From: Lewinellaceae bacterium
GTDB taxonomy: Bacteria; Bacteroidota; Bacteroidia; Chitinophagales; Saprospiraceae
Direction: 5' to 3'
Assembly (NCBI GenBank): GCA_016708875.1
Contig: JADJFA010000044.1
Span: 23,432 to 87,431 of the forward strand
Length of the DNA stretch: 64,000 nt
The position numbers and the translations under genes are program-made. The notes beneath the pieces were generated by a model. It did no database searches. It was not told the DNA's origin and worked only from the letters and a program-made list of their open reading frames with translations. Positions 1-9,954 of this stretch are shown here, piece by piece. Each line of letters begins with the position of its first letter. Position 1 is the stretch's first letter.

Positions 1-3000
1 ATATCCAGATACTCCCTGATGGTCATCATCAACATCGCCTTGGTTGTCATGCTCATGGCAATCAATACAACTGAATAAGGCGAAGTTGCCCGGCGTAGTA
101 TGGCATTCTATACATTGATCCCATTCACCATCGTGTTTTCCACTAAAAATGGGGAAGTACTGCTGGTCATGGTCCCAGGTGGAAGGTACCCAGGCATTTA
201 CTGTATGACAGTCCTGACATGAGGTCGGGAATCCCGCTGTTTGGTGGTCAGGGTTGTTTGTCCCGTTGTAGTCCGCTAAGTGACATCCTACACAGGTATT
301 TGGTGTATTATTATAATTGCCGTTGTGGCAATCCGCACAACTCGCGCTTGTATGGGCGCCATTCAAGGGCCAATAATTATCGTGAATCGGGAAGCTGGCC
401 GGCATCCAGTCCGGGTCGGTGGTATGGCACATATCACAATCGGTCGGGATATTCAATGCCGGGTGGTTCGGATTCGTGCTACCGTTGAAATCCGGCTGGT
501 GACAACCCACACAAGTGTTCGGTGTGTTATTGTAATTCCCTCCAAGATGGCAGGCGGCGCAATCGTTGGCAATAGTGAGGTGCGCCCCGGTCAATGGATA
601 AAAATTATTGTGGTCAAAAGTAGAAGGTACCCATGCAGCCTCCGTGTGGCAATCCTGACACGTCGTCGGAAACTGATTTGACACGTGATTCGGGTCGCTC
701 GCCCCATTGTAATCTGCCTGGTGACAGCCCACACAGGTGTTTGGCGTATTGTTGTAATTCCCGTTGTGACAATCCACACAACTTGCACTGGTATGGGCGC
801 CATTCAAGGGCCAATAATTATCGTGAATCGGGAACGTAGCAGGCGCCCAATCGGGGGCGGTTGTGTGGCACATATCACAATCGGTCGGGATGTTCAATGC
901 CGGGTGGTTCGGATTTGTGCTGCCGTTAAAATCGGGCTGGTGACAGCCTACACAGGTATTCGGTGTGTTGTTGTAATTCCCTCCGATATGACAAAGGGCG
1001 CAATCATTGGCAATGGCAATATGTGCCCCTGTGAATGGGTAAATAGTATTGTGGTCAAAAGTGGAAGGGATCCATGCTGACTCCGTGTGACAATCCAGGC
1101 AGGTCGTTGGGAACTGGTTGGAAACGTGGTTCGGATCGCTCGCCCCGTTGTAATCTGCCTGGTGACAGCCCACGCAGGTGTTTGGCGTGTTGTTGTAATC
1201 CCCGTTGTGGCAATCCACACAACTTACAGTTGTATGCGCCCCGTTCAATGCATAATAGTTATTGTGAATCGGGAAAGTAGCAGGTTCCCAACCGGGGTCG
1301 GTCGTGTGGCACATCGCACAGTCCGTAGGAATGGACAAAGCACCGTGATTTGGGTTGAGGCTTGCGTTATAATCCGGCGTGTGACAACCCTCACAAGTGT
1401 TCGGCGTGTTGTTGTAGTTCCCGTTGTGGCAGGCATCACAATCATTGGCAATGGCTATGTGCGCCCCCGTGAATGGGTAAATCGTGTTGTGGTCAAAAGT
1501 GGAAGGTATCCATGCCGTTTCTGAGTGGCAAAGGGCGCAATCCGTTGGGAACTGGGCGCTTATGTGGTTTGGGTTGGTCGTTCCGTCGTAATCTGCCTGG
1601 TGACAGCCCACGCAGGTATTTGGTGTGTTGTTGTAATTCCCGTTGTGGCAATCTACGCAACTTGCACTCGTATGCGCCCCGTTCAACGCGTAATAATTGT
1701 TGTGAATCGGGAACGTGGCCGGCTCCCAGCCCGGAGCAGTCGTGTGGCACATCGCACAATCCGTCGGAATGGCCAACGCAACGTGGTTTGGATTGAGGCT
1801 TGCGTTATAATCCGGTGTGTGACAACCCTCACAAGTGTTGGCGTGTTGTTATTCCCTGCGGGGCGGATGGCCCCGAGGGGTAGGGGGGGCGGGGCCCGTG
1901 GCGGGCGTGGGGGGGTGGAACTGCGGGCGGTTTGGCGGTTGTTGTATTGGCCCACACCTGCTTGGTATGCGCCCGATTGTGCGGCGTCCGGGGGGTGGCC
2001 GCCCCGTTGGAATGGATAACGCAACGTGGTTTGGATTGAGACTTGCGTTGTAATCCGGTGTGTGACAACCCTCACAAGTGTTCGGAGTGTTGTTATAATT
2101 CCCTTGGTGGCAGGCATCGCAATCATTGGCAATGGCAATATGCGCCCCTGTGAATGGGTAAATCGTGTTGTGATTAAAATTGGATGGTATCCATGCTGTT
2201 TCTGAGTGGCAAAGGGCGCAATCCGTTGGAAACTGGGCAGTTATGTGGTTCGGGTTGGTCGTTCCGTCGTAATCTGCCTGGTGACAGCCTGCACATGTGT
2301 TTGGTGTGTTATTGTAATTCCCGTTGTGGCAATCCACACAGCTTGCACTTGTATGCGCCCCGTTCAACGCGTAATAATTGTTGTGAATCGGGAACGTGGC
2401 AGGTTCCCAACCCGGAGCGGTAGTATGGCACATGGCACAGTCCGTTGGAATGGATAACGCAATGTGGTTTGGATTGAGGCTTGCGTTGTAATCCGGTGTG
2501 TGACAGCCCTCACAAGTGTTCGGTGTATTGTTGAAGTTCCCACCTATATGACAAAGGGCACAATCGTTGGCAATCGCAATGTGCGCTCCCGTGAATGGGT
2601 AAATCTGGTTGTGGTCATAAGTAGATGGCGCCCAGGCCGTTTCTGAGTGGCAAAGGGCACAATCTGTAGGGAATTGTGAAGCAGCGTGATTCGGGTTGCT
2701 TGTGCCGTTGTAATCGGCCTGGTGACAGCCTACACAAGTGTTTGGCGTATTGTTGTAATTCCCGTTGTGACAAGTGGCACAGTCGTTTGAAATGGCCGCG
2801 TGCGCCCCGTTCAGCGCGTAATAATTGTTGTGAATCGGGAACGTGGCAGGTTCCCAGCCCGGGGCGGTCGTGTGGCACATCGCACAATCCGTTGGGATGT
2901 TCAGCGCAACGTGATTGGGGTTGGTTGTCCCATTAAAATCCGTGGTGTGACAGCCCGCGCAGGTATTCGGCGTGTTGTTGAAGTTCCCTCCTATATGACA

Positions 3001-6000
3001 AAGGGCACAGTCGTTGGCAATGGCTATATGCGCCCCTGTGAATGGGTAAATCTGGTTGTGGTCATAAGTAGATGGCGCCCAAGCCGTTTCTGAATGGCAA
3101 AGGGCACAATCTGTGGGGAATTGTGAGGCAACGTGATTCGGGTTGCTTGTTCCGTTGTAATCGGCCTGGTGACAACCCGCGCAAGTATTTGGTGTGTTAT
3201 TATAATTCCCGTTGTGGCAAGTGGCGCAATCGTTTGAAATGGCCGCGTGCGCCCCGTTCAGCGCGTAATAATTGTTGTGAATCGGGAACGTGGCAGGTTC
3301 CCAACCCGGGGCGGTCGTATGGCACATCGCACAATCTGTCGGGATGTTCAGCGCAACGTGATTGGGGTTCGTTGTCCCATTGAAATCCGTGGTGTGGCAG
3401 CCCGCACAGGTATTCGGGGTATTTGTGTAATTTCCTCCGGGATGACAAAGGACGCAATCATCGGCAATCGCAATGTGTGCTCCCGTAAATGGATAAACTG
3501 TATTGTGGTCAAAAGTAGACGGCGCCCAGGCCGTTTCCGTGTGGCAAGTTGCGCAATCTGTTGGGAATTGGTTTACGACGTGATTGGGGTCACTCACGCC
3601 GTTGTAGTCGGCTTGGTGGCAGCCTACGCAGGTGTTTGGCGTGTTGTTATAGTTTCCTCCTGTATGGCAGCTGGCGCAATCGTTGGCAATTGCCGCGTGT
3701 GCCCCGTTCAAAGCGTAATAATCATTGTGAATCGGGAAGCTGGCAGGATTCCAGCCCGGCTGTGTCGTATGGCACATGGCACAATCAGTCGGCAGGCCTA
3801 AAGCAATGTGATTTGGATTGCTTGACCCATTAAAATCAGGGGTGTGGCAAGCAGAACACTGTGTCGGCGTACCGGCATATCCCGCTGCATGACATTCAAT
3901 ACAATCCGCCGTAAGGTGCGCCCCGGTCAGGGGGAACATCGTCGTATTGTGGTCAAAAACATTGTCAGCATCGCCAGTTGGGTGGCAGGCCAGACAAGCC
4001 GAATTGGTATAGGTATAACCGCCCACGCCATTGTGCTGATCGTCCGTTTCCGGGTTGGTGTGGCAAGTAATACAGGTAAATTCTGCGTAATTCGCCGGAT
4101 TGGTATGGCAATCCACACAGGCATTCCACTCTCCATCGTGTTTACCACTATAAATCGGGAAATATTGGGCATCGTGGTCAAAAGTGGCCGGCGCCCAAGC
4201 CGTTTCGGTATGGCAAGTTGCGCAATCGGTTGAAAACTGGAGCGCCACGTGGTTTGGGTTGGTCGCCGAGTTGTAATCTGGTGTGTGACAACCTGCGCAT
4301 GTATTCGGCGTGCTATTGTAGTTTCCCGGAATGACAAGTTGCGCAATCATTGGCAATTGCAATGTGCGCGCCGTTCAAAACGTAATAATTGTCGTGAATC
4401 GGGAAGCTTGCCGGTTCCCAATCCGGGGCAGTGGTGTGACACATCGCACAGTCCGTAGGGAGACCTAATGCAACGTGATTGGGGTTTGTTGTGCCATTAA
4501 AATCAATGGTGTGGCAACCCGCGCAAGTATTCGGCGTGTTGGTATAGTTCCCGTGGTGACAGGCATCACAATCGTTGGCGATCGGAATGTGTGCCCCCGT
4601 GAAAGGATAGATGGTATTGTGGTCAAAAGTGGATGGCGCCCACGCGGTTTCCGAGTGGCAGGTAGCGCAATCGGTCGGAAACTGCGCGGTTACGTGGTTT
4701 GGGTCGGTCGTCGCGTTGTAATCCGCTGCGTGACAGCCGTTGCAGGTGTTGGGCGTGTTATTGTAGTTCCCTCCGGCATGACAAGTAGCGCAATCGTTCG
4801 CAATGACCGCGTGCGCCCCGTTCAATGCGTAATAATCGTTGTGAATCGGGAATGTGGCAGGTTCCCAGCCCGGCGCAGTGGTATGGCACATGGCGCAATC
4901 CGTTGGGATATTCAGCGCAACGTGGTTCGGGTTGGTCGTCCCGTTAAAATCTGTGGTGTGGCAGGCCGAACATTGCGTTGGCGTACCGGCATACCCCCCG
5001 GCATGACAATCCAGACAATCCGCCGAAAGGTGTGCCCCGGTCAGCGGGAAATTGGTTGTATTGTGGTCAAAGGCGTTATCCGCATCCCCCGTTGGGTGGC
5101 AGGAAAGGCAGGCTGAATTTTCATAAACATACCCGTTCACGCCATTGTGTCCATCGTCGGTTTCGGGGTTTATATGACAAGTTGTGCAGGAAAACTCCGC
5201 AAAATTGGAGGGATTCGTATGGCAATCGGCGCACAAAGACCATTGCCCTTTGTGTTTTCCGCTGTAAATCGGGAAAAACTCGACATCGTGCTGCGTGTAT
5301 TGCGCAGGCATCCAGTCAGGGTCGGTCGTATGGCAAACAGCGCAATCGTTCGGGAAATTGGCCTGAACGTGATTCGGGTTTGTTGCGCCTTCAAAATCTG
5401 GTTGGTGGCAGGCAAAACAGTTGGTTGGCGTGCTTGAAAAATCGCCGCCCACGTGGCATTTTGCACAGTCCGAAATTTCGTGGCCCTTCGTTAATGGGAA
5501 AAAATCGTGGTTTACCTTCTCAGTTCCCCAGCCGGGTTTAAGCGGGTCGTGGCATTCCAGACAATCCGTCGAAAAGCCTGCCTGTTTGTGATTCGGGTTG
5601 GTGGTCGCGTTGAAATCTGTCAGGTGACAACTTGCGCAATCATTCCCGATCCGGTTGAATTGAAGGGTCGAAGCCGTCACGTGGCATTCCTCGCAACTGA
5701 CCGATTTATGTACACCTGTCAGCGGGAAACCATTTTCCTGGTGCAGCGCTGTGATGTTGTCTACCAGCCAATTGGACGAAGTATGGCAACGGGCGCAGTC
5801 GGTACCCGCTGTTTGTTGGTGTATATCGGCATGGCAAGAAATACAATCAGAATTGGCTTCAGAAAAGACCAAACTCGAGTGGCAGGCTCGGCAGTCTACG
5901 ATGGCATGACGCCCCTCCAGTTTAAAATCGGTTTTGTTGTGATGAAAACGAAGCGTGTCAAGCCCATTTTCCCAGCCCGTAATCTTGGAAACCTGAGGTT

Positions 6001-6160
6001 TTTCCGGGTCAATTTCTTGCCAAAACTTAGCTTCAATTTCCCAGCCCGCCGAGGTATGGCAGGCAGCGCAGTTGATTTTCATCTCAGCGCCGTGTGGGTT
6101 TTGCGAAAGTAACTTCGCGGTTAAACCCAGAAGGAAAATGATAAGTGTTAAACGGTACAC
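1..6160 (-). CDS. Giant tandem-repeat multihaem c-type cytochrome (3' end off the window; one frameshift and one scrambled segment)
   Basis: Exported cytochrome, probably a periplasmic electron carrier. GTG start at 6160, then a signal peptide (MYRLTLIIFLLGLTAKLLSQ) and the NPHG start shared with the two upstream paralogues. I count 79 CxxCH motifs: 23 from 6160 to 4313, 31 from 4362 to 2005 and 25 from 1840 to 1. Three bis-Cys cap modules precede a tandem array of six-haem modules. Position 1 lies inside the cap that ends the paralogues, so only about a dozen codons are missing. Two defects interrupt the reading: a 2-base loss near 4329 (GGAGGAAAC read as GGGAAAC on the coding strand) and a scrambled G-rich stretch at 1840-2005. 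The frame is the same on both sides of the latter. No sorting domain is visible. That every motif binds haem is inferred from the family. Confidence 0.88.
425..3800 (-). repeat. Tandem six-haem coding modules, period 441-450 bases
   Basis: Equivalent CxMCH codons begin at 425, 866, 1307, 1745, 2426, 2873, 3320 and 3770. The spacings are 441, 441, 438, 681, 447, 447 and 450. Each period encodes six CxxCH motifs in the order CAMCH, CATCH/CVDCH, CAGCH/CVGCH, CALCH/CATCH, CALCH/CDACH, CAGCH/CEGCH, with conserved NPNH and PFTGAH linkers. The DNA copies are close to identical in places, suggesting recent amplification by unequal exchange or slippage. The 681 spacing spans the scrambled segment and is about 200 bases short of two periods. 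Confidence 0.85.
1840..2005. other. Scrambled G-rich segment inside the haem repeat (probable consensus artefact)
   Basis: About 165 bases in which the haem repeat degenerates into long G runs. Short islands still match the repeat unit, for example the part around TATGCGCCC and the last bases before 2005. No CxxCH motif is readable, and an in-frame stop appears at 1849-1851. Flanking repeats are in one common frame. The simplest reading is a collapsed or low-quality consensus over a repeat, possibly from G over-calling, rather than a real insertion. Confidence 0.65.
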
Positions 6161-6194
6161 TTCAAGTTTTTTTATGTTTAATCAGTCCCAATTT

Positions 6195-6322
6195 TTCACA
6201 CAACGCCACAACGACACAACGCATTGAAAATCTTAGTTCCCTAACAAGAATGTTCCACACAACGACATAACGCATTGAAAATCAAAACAATAAAACGTTG
6301 TGTCGTTGTGGCGTTGTGTGAA
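6195..6322. repeat. Intergenic inverted repeat, 27-base perfect arms
   Basis: Arms 6195-6221 and 6296-6322 are perfectly complementary. They are built from the words CAACG and CACAACG. A second, degenerate direct copy ending in GCATTGAAAATC lies in the loop (about 6255-6283). It sits between the 13-haem gene and the giant cytochrome gene. Confidence 0.85.
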
Positions 6323-6329
6323 ATTTCCC

Positions 6330-7400
6330 CTAATTCCCTTTCGGGTGACAGGAATAACAAGCCGTGCTCGTATAACTGTAACCCGAAACATCATCATGCT
6401 CATCCGCCAGGTCTCCGGCATTGTTGTGCTCATGGCAATCCACACAACTGAATGCCTTGAAATTTCCTGAAGTGGTATGGCATTCCGTGCATTGGTTCCA
6501 TTCTCCTTCGTGATTTCCACTGTATATAGGGAAATAGCTCTGGTCGTGTTGAGTAAAATTAAGTGCGGGCCAACCAGCGTCGGTGGTGTGGCAGACAATG
6601 CAGTCTGTCGGGAAATTGCCGGTTTCATGATCAGGGCTTGTAGTTGCCTGAAAATCTGCGGCATGGCAAGCAAAGCAGTCGGTGGGTGTATTTGTAAAAT
6701 TACCCCCGATATGGCATTGCGTACAATCGTCGATCTGGTGTCCTTTCGTCAATGGGAAGAAAAGGTGATTTGCGCCACCGGCCGTCCAAAACCAATCCGA
6801 ACCAGATGGATCATGGCAATCTTCACAATTCGTCGAGTAACCGGCCGCTTTATGGTCGGGCATCGTCGTCGCCGTATAGGTTTCGAGGTGACAATTGACA
6901 CAATGATTGCCGATCCGGTCAAACCTCAAAGCCGTCTCCGAGCGATGGCAGTCGGTGCAATTGGCTGAAGCGTGTAGCCCAAATAGCGGAAATCCATTTT
7001 CTACGTGTAGTTGCGTGATATTGTCCACCAGCCAGTGCTCCGTACTATGGCAACGCGCACAATCTCTTCCTGCTGTTTGCTGGTGAATATCAACATGGCA
7101 AGAAATGCAATCCGAACTGGCTTCCGCAAAAACCAAGCTTTCGTGACAGCTTCGGCAATCTATTACAGCATGTCTTCCAGTCAATTCAAAATTGGTTTTG
7201 TCATGCTCAAAACGAGGCGTTTCCGTTGCAGCAGTCGGTTTTTGTAGTTCAGATTGCTTCCAAAAACCTGCATCAATCTCCCAGCCCTCCGAGGAGTGGC
7301 AGGCCGCGCAGTTGATCTTCAACGCCGCCCCGTGTGGACTTTGCGAAAACACGTTCGCAGAAAACCACAGGAATAATATGATTGATAACAGGCTACGCAT
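6330..7400 (-). CDS. 13-haem exported c-type cytochrome (short paralogue)
   Basis: A 356-residue multihaem cytochrome with an ATG start, an N-terminal signal peptide (about residues 1-19) and 13 CxxCH motifs. The first cap (SPHGAALKINCAACH, then CRSCH, CISCH, CARCH) and the final cap (CVDCHEHNN to CYSCHPKGN) match those of the 31-haem and giant paralogues on either side. This copy lacks the internal six-haem modules, so it is essentially the two caps joined. It lies 6 bases downstream of the 31-haem gene, indicating an operon. Likely role: periplasmic electron transfer. Partners are inferred from position only. Confidence 0.88.
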   Translation of the reverse strand: MRSLLSIILFLWFSANVFSQSPHGAALKINCAACHSSEGWEIDAGFWKQSELQKPTAATETPRFEHDKTNFELTGRHAVIDCRSCHESLVFAEASSDCISCHVDIHQQTAGRDCARCHSTEHWLVDNITQLHVENGFPLFGLHASANCTDCHRSETALRFDRIGNHCVNCHLETYTATTMPDHKAAGYSTNCEDCHDPSGSDWFWTAGGANHLFFPLTKGHQIDDCTQCHIGGNFTNTPTDCFACHAADFQATTSPDHETGNFPTDCIVCHTTDAGWPALNFTQHDQSYFPIYSGNHEGEWNQCTECHTTSGNFKAFSCVDCHEHNNAGDLADEHDDVSGYSYTSTACYSCHPKGN

Positions 7401-7406
7401 TAAATA

Positions 7407-9821
7407 TTAATTGCCATTCGGATGGCAGTTGAGACAAGCTGAACTTACATATTGGTACCCGTTTACTCCCTGGTGATCATTGGCCAATTCTGAGGGGTTA
7501 TCGTGTTCGTGGCAATCAATACAACTGAAGGCTATGAAATTGCCCGGAGTCGTGTGACAATCAACGCATTGGTTCCATTCACCATCATGTTTACCACTGT
7601 AAATCGGGAAATACTGTTGGTCGTGATTAAAGGTTGAAGGATCCCAGGCATTCGTCGTGTGACAATCTTCACATGTGATTGGGAAGCCCTCTGATGCGTG
7701 ATTCGGGTTGTTTGCCGAGTTATAATCCGCCAAATGGCAGCCCACACAAGTGTTCGGTGTATTGTTGTAGTTCCCATTGTGGCATTCTGCACAGCTTGCG
7801 CCTGTGTGCGCACCACTCAAAACCCAATAATTGTTGTGAATCGGGAAGGTAGCAGGCGCCCAGCCAGGTGCAGTCGTGTGGCACATCGCACAATCCGTAG
7901 GGATATTAAGCACAACGTGGTTCGGGTTCGCGGCTTGGTTGAAATCCGTGGTGTGGCAAGCCGAGCATTGTGTCGGCGTACCTGCATATCCCCCAGCGTG
8001 GCACTGTATACAATCTGTGGAAAGGTGCGCTCCGGTCAGCGGGAAGCTCGTTGTGTTGTGGTCAAAAGCATCGTTCGCATCGCCTGTTGGGTGACAAGCC
8101 AGACAAGCCGGGCTGCTGTAAGTGTAGCCACCTATGCCATTGTGATCATTGTTTGTTTGTGGGTTGGTGTGGCAAGTAGTGCAGCTGAATTCTGCATAAT
8201 TTGCAGGATTGGTATGGCAGTCGGTACAAGCACTCCATTCACCCTGGTGTTTTCCACTATAAATCGGGAAATACTGGGCGTCGTGGTCAAAAGTCGCGGG
8301 CGCCCAGGCGGTTTCGCTGTGGCAACTGGCACAATCGGTGGAGAATTGCGCGGCCGCATGGTTTGGATTGGTGGTCGCGTTGTAATCAGGAGTGTGACAG
8401 CCCGCGCAGGTATTCGGCGTAGTATTGTAGTTGCCGTTGTGACAGGCGGCGCAATCGTTCGCAATAACCGCATGCGCCCCGTTTAAGGCGTGATAGTTAT
8501 TGTGAATCGGGAAACTGGCAGGCTCCCAGCCTGGAGCCGTTGTGTGGCACATTGCACAATCTGTTGGTATACCCAGCGCAACGTGGTTCGGGTTCGTCGT
8601 CTGGTTAAAATCAGTGGTGTGGCAGGCTGAACATTGCGTCGGAGTCCCTGCATAACCCCCCGCATGGCAAGCGATGCAATCGGTGGTAAGGTGCGCCCCG
8701 GTCAGCGGAAAATTCGTCGTGTTGTGGTCAAAAGCACCGTCCGCGTCGCCAGTCGGGTGACAGGCGAGACAAGCCGAATTTTCATAAGCATAACCGCTCA
8801 ATCCATTGTGCGCATTGTCCGTTTCAGGATTGATGTGGCAAACTGTGCAAGAAAACTCCGCAAAATTGGATGGATTGATGTGGCAATCTGTACACTGCGA
8901 CCATTGCCCCAAATGCTTGCCGCTGTAAATGGGAAAATACTCGGCATCGTGCTGCGTGTATTTTGCGGGCATCCAATCCAGATCGGTTGTGTGGCAGGAG
9001 GCACAATCGTTCGGGAAATTGGCTTGAATGTGGTTCGGGTTGGTGGCCGCTTCAAAATCTTGCTGGTGGCAGGCGACGCAATTGGTCGGCGTATTGGAAA
9101 AATTGCCGCCCACATGGCATTTGGCGCAATCTGATATTTCATGCCCTTTTGTCAAGGGGAAAAAGTCGTGGTTCACCTTGTCGGTTCCCCAACCGGGCGT
9201 AAACACATCATGACACTCCAGGCAATCAGTTGAAAAACCCGATTGTTTGTGGTTAGGATCGGTAGCCGCATTGAAATCTTTCAAATGACAACTGATACAA
9301 TCGTTCCCCAACCGATTGAACTGAAGGGTCGAGGCCGAAACGTGGCATTCCTCACAGCTCAACGCTTTGTGGACCCCCGTGAGCGGGAAGCCATTTTCCT
9401 GGTGAAGGTCAGTGATGTTGTCTACCAGCCAATTGGATGAATTGTGGCAGCGGGCACAATCCGTACCCACCGTCTGCTGGTGCATATCAGCATGGCAGGA
9501 AATACAATCCGAACTGGCTTCTGAAAAAACCAGCGTCTCATGGCAGGCTCGGCAATCCACCACGGCGTGACGCCCTTTCAATTCAAAATTCGTTTTTCCG
9601 TGGTGAAAACGCAGGGTGTCAAACCCCACTTCCATGCCCGTCATCTTGGAAAGCTGTGGTTTAGACGGGTCAAAGTCCTGCCAAAAACTTGCATCAATAT
9701 CCCAGCCCGCCGAGGAGTGGCAGGCCGCGCAGTCAATTTTCATGGCTGCTCCGTGCGGGTTTTGCGCAAGTAGGTTCATGGCGAATGCCAAAAGAAGGAC
9801 GGTGAAAATCGGCTTGGTCAA
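7407..9821 (-). CDS. 31-haem exported c-type cytochrome
   Basis: 804 residues with a signal peptide (LTKPIFTVLLLAFAMNLLAQ, TTG start at 9821; the next ATG at 9779 would cut the signal peptide) and 31 CxxCH motifs. The architecture is the shared N-terminal cap, repeated blocks containing FPIYSGKH and FPLTGAH linkers, and the shared C-terminal cap ending CLNCHPNGN. The internal part holds roughly two extra blocks compared with the 13-haem paralogue. It is predicted to act as a periplasmic or outer-face electron conduit. The gene is intact, with no frameshift, which argues that the long-repeat architecture is real. Confidence 0.9.
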   Translation of the reverse strand: MTKPIFTVLLLAFAMNLLAQNPHGAAMKIDCAACHSSAGWDIDASFWQDFDPSKPQLSKMTGMEVGFDTLRFHHGKTNFELKGRHAVVDCRACHETLVFSEASSDCISCHADMHQQTVGTDCARCHNSSNWLVDNITDLHQENGFPLTGVHKALSCEECHVSASTLQFNRLGNDCISCHLKDFNAATDPNHKQSGFSTDCLECHDVFTPGWGTDKVNHDFFPLTKGHEISDCAKCHVGGNFSNTPTNCVACHQQDFEAATNPNHIQANFPNDCASCHTTDLDWMPAKYTQHDAEYFPIYSGKHLGQWSQCTDCHINPSNFAEFSCTVCHINPETDNAHNGLSGYAYENSACLACHPTGDADGAFDHNTTNFPLTGAHLTTDCIACHAGGYAGTPTQCSACHTTDFNQTTNPNHVALGIPTDCAMCHTTAPGWEPASFPIHNNYHALNGAHAVIANDCAACHNGNYNTTPNTCAGCHTPDYNATTNPNHAAAQFSTDCASCHSETAWAPATFDHDAQYFPIYSGKHQGEWSACTDCHTNPANYAEFSCTTCHTNPQTNNDHNGIGGYTYSSPACLACHPTGDANDAFDHNTTSFPLTGAHLSTDCIQCHAGGYAGTPTQCSACHTTDFNQAANPNHVVLNIPTDCAMCHTTAPGWAPATFPIHNNYWVLSGAHTGASCAECHNGNYNNTPNTCVGCHLADYNSANNPNHASEGFPITCEDCHTTNAWDPSTFNHDQQYFPIYSGKHDGEWNQCVDCHTTPGNFIAFSCIDCHEHDNPSELANDHQGVNGYQYVSSACLNCHPNGN

Positions 9822-9954
9822 AATTGATTAAATTTAAAAAATTGCAGTCATCGAATTTTAATCAACAGCTGCTATCCCTACTTCGAGATTGAACCCTAAG
9901 ATGGTTGCCAAAGGCCAGATTTTTTTCTGACAATTTTCTGACAAACATGCAAAA
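9822..9954. other. Spacer between two cytochrome genes
   Basis: About 130 bases, AT-rich near the downstream start, with no hairpin or promoter box that I can support. It suggests separate expression of the 23-haem gene and the paralogue cluster is possible but not shown. Confidence 0.4.

Noticed and set aside
1849..2068. Possibility that the G-rich stretch is a mobile insert
   Set aside because: Fragments of the haem repeat remain in order and no terminal repeats or target duplication are seen.
425..3800. Regular repeats that might suggest a CRISPR array
   Set aside because: Period about 441-450 bases, coding throughout, with no short repeat/unique spacer pattern.
219..6112. Many plus-strand open frames of 60-260 codons across the cytochrome genes
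   Set aside because: They are antisense shadows of the CxxCH repeats: their own composition is repetitive (CCNSRCGNPH-type) and follows the minus-strand repeat period.
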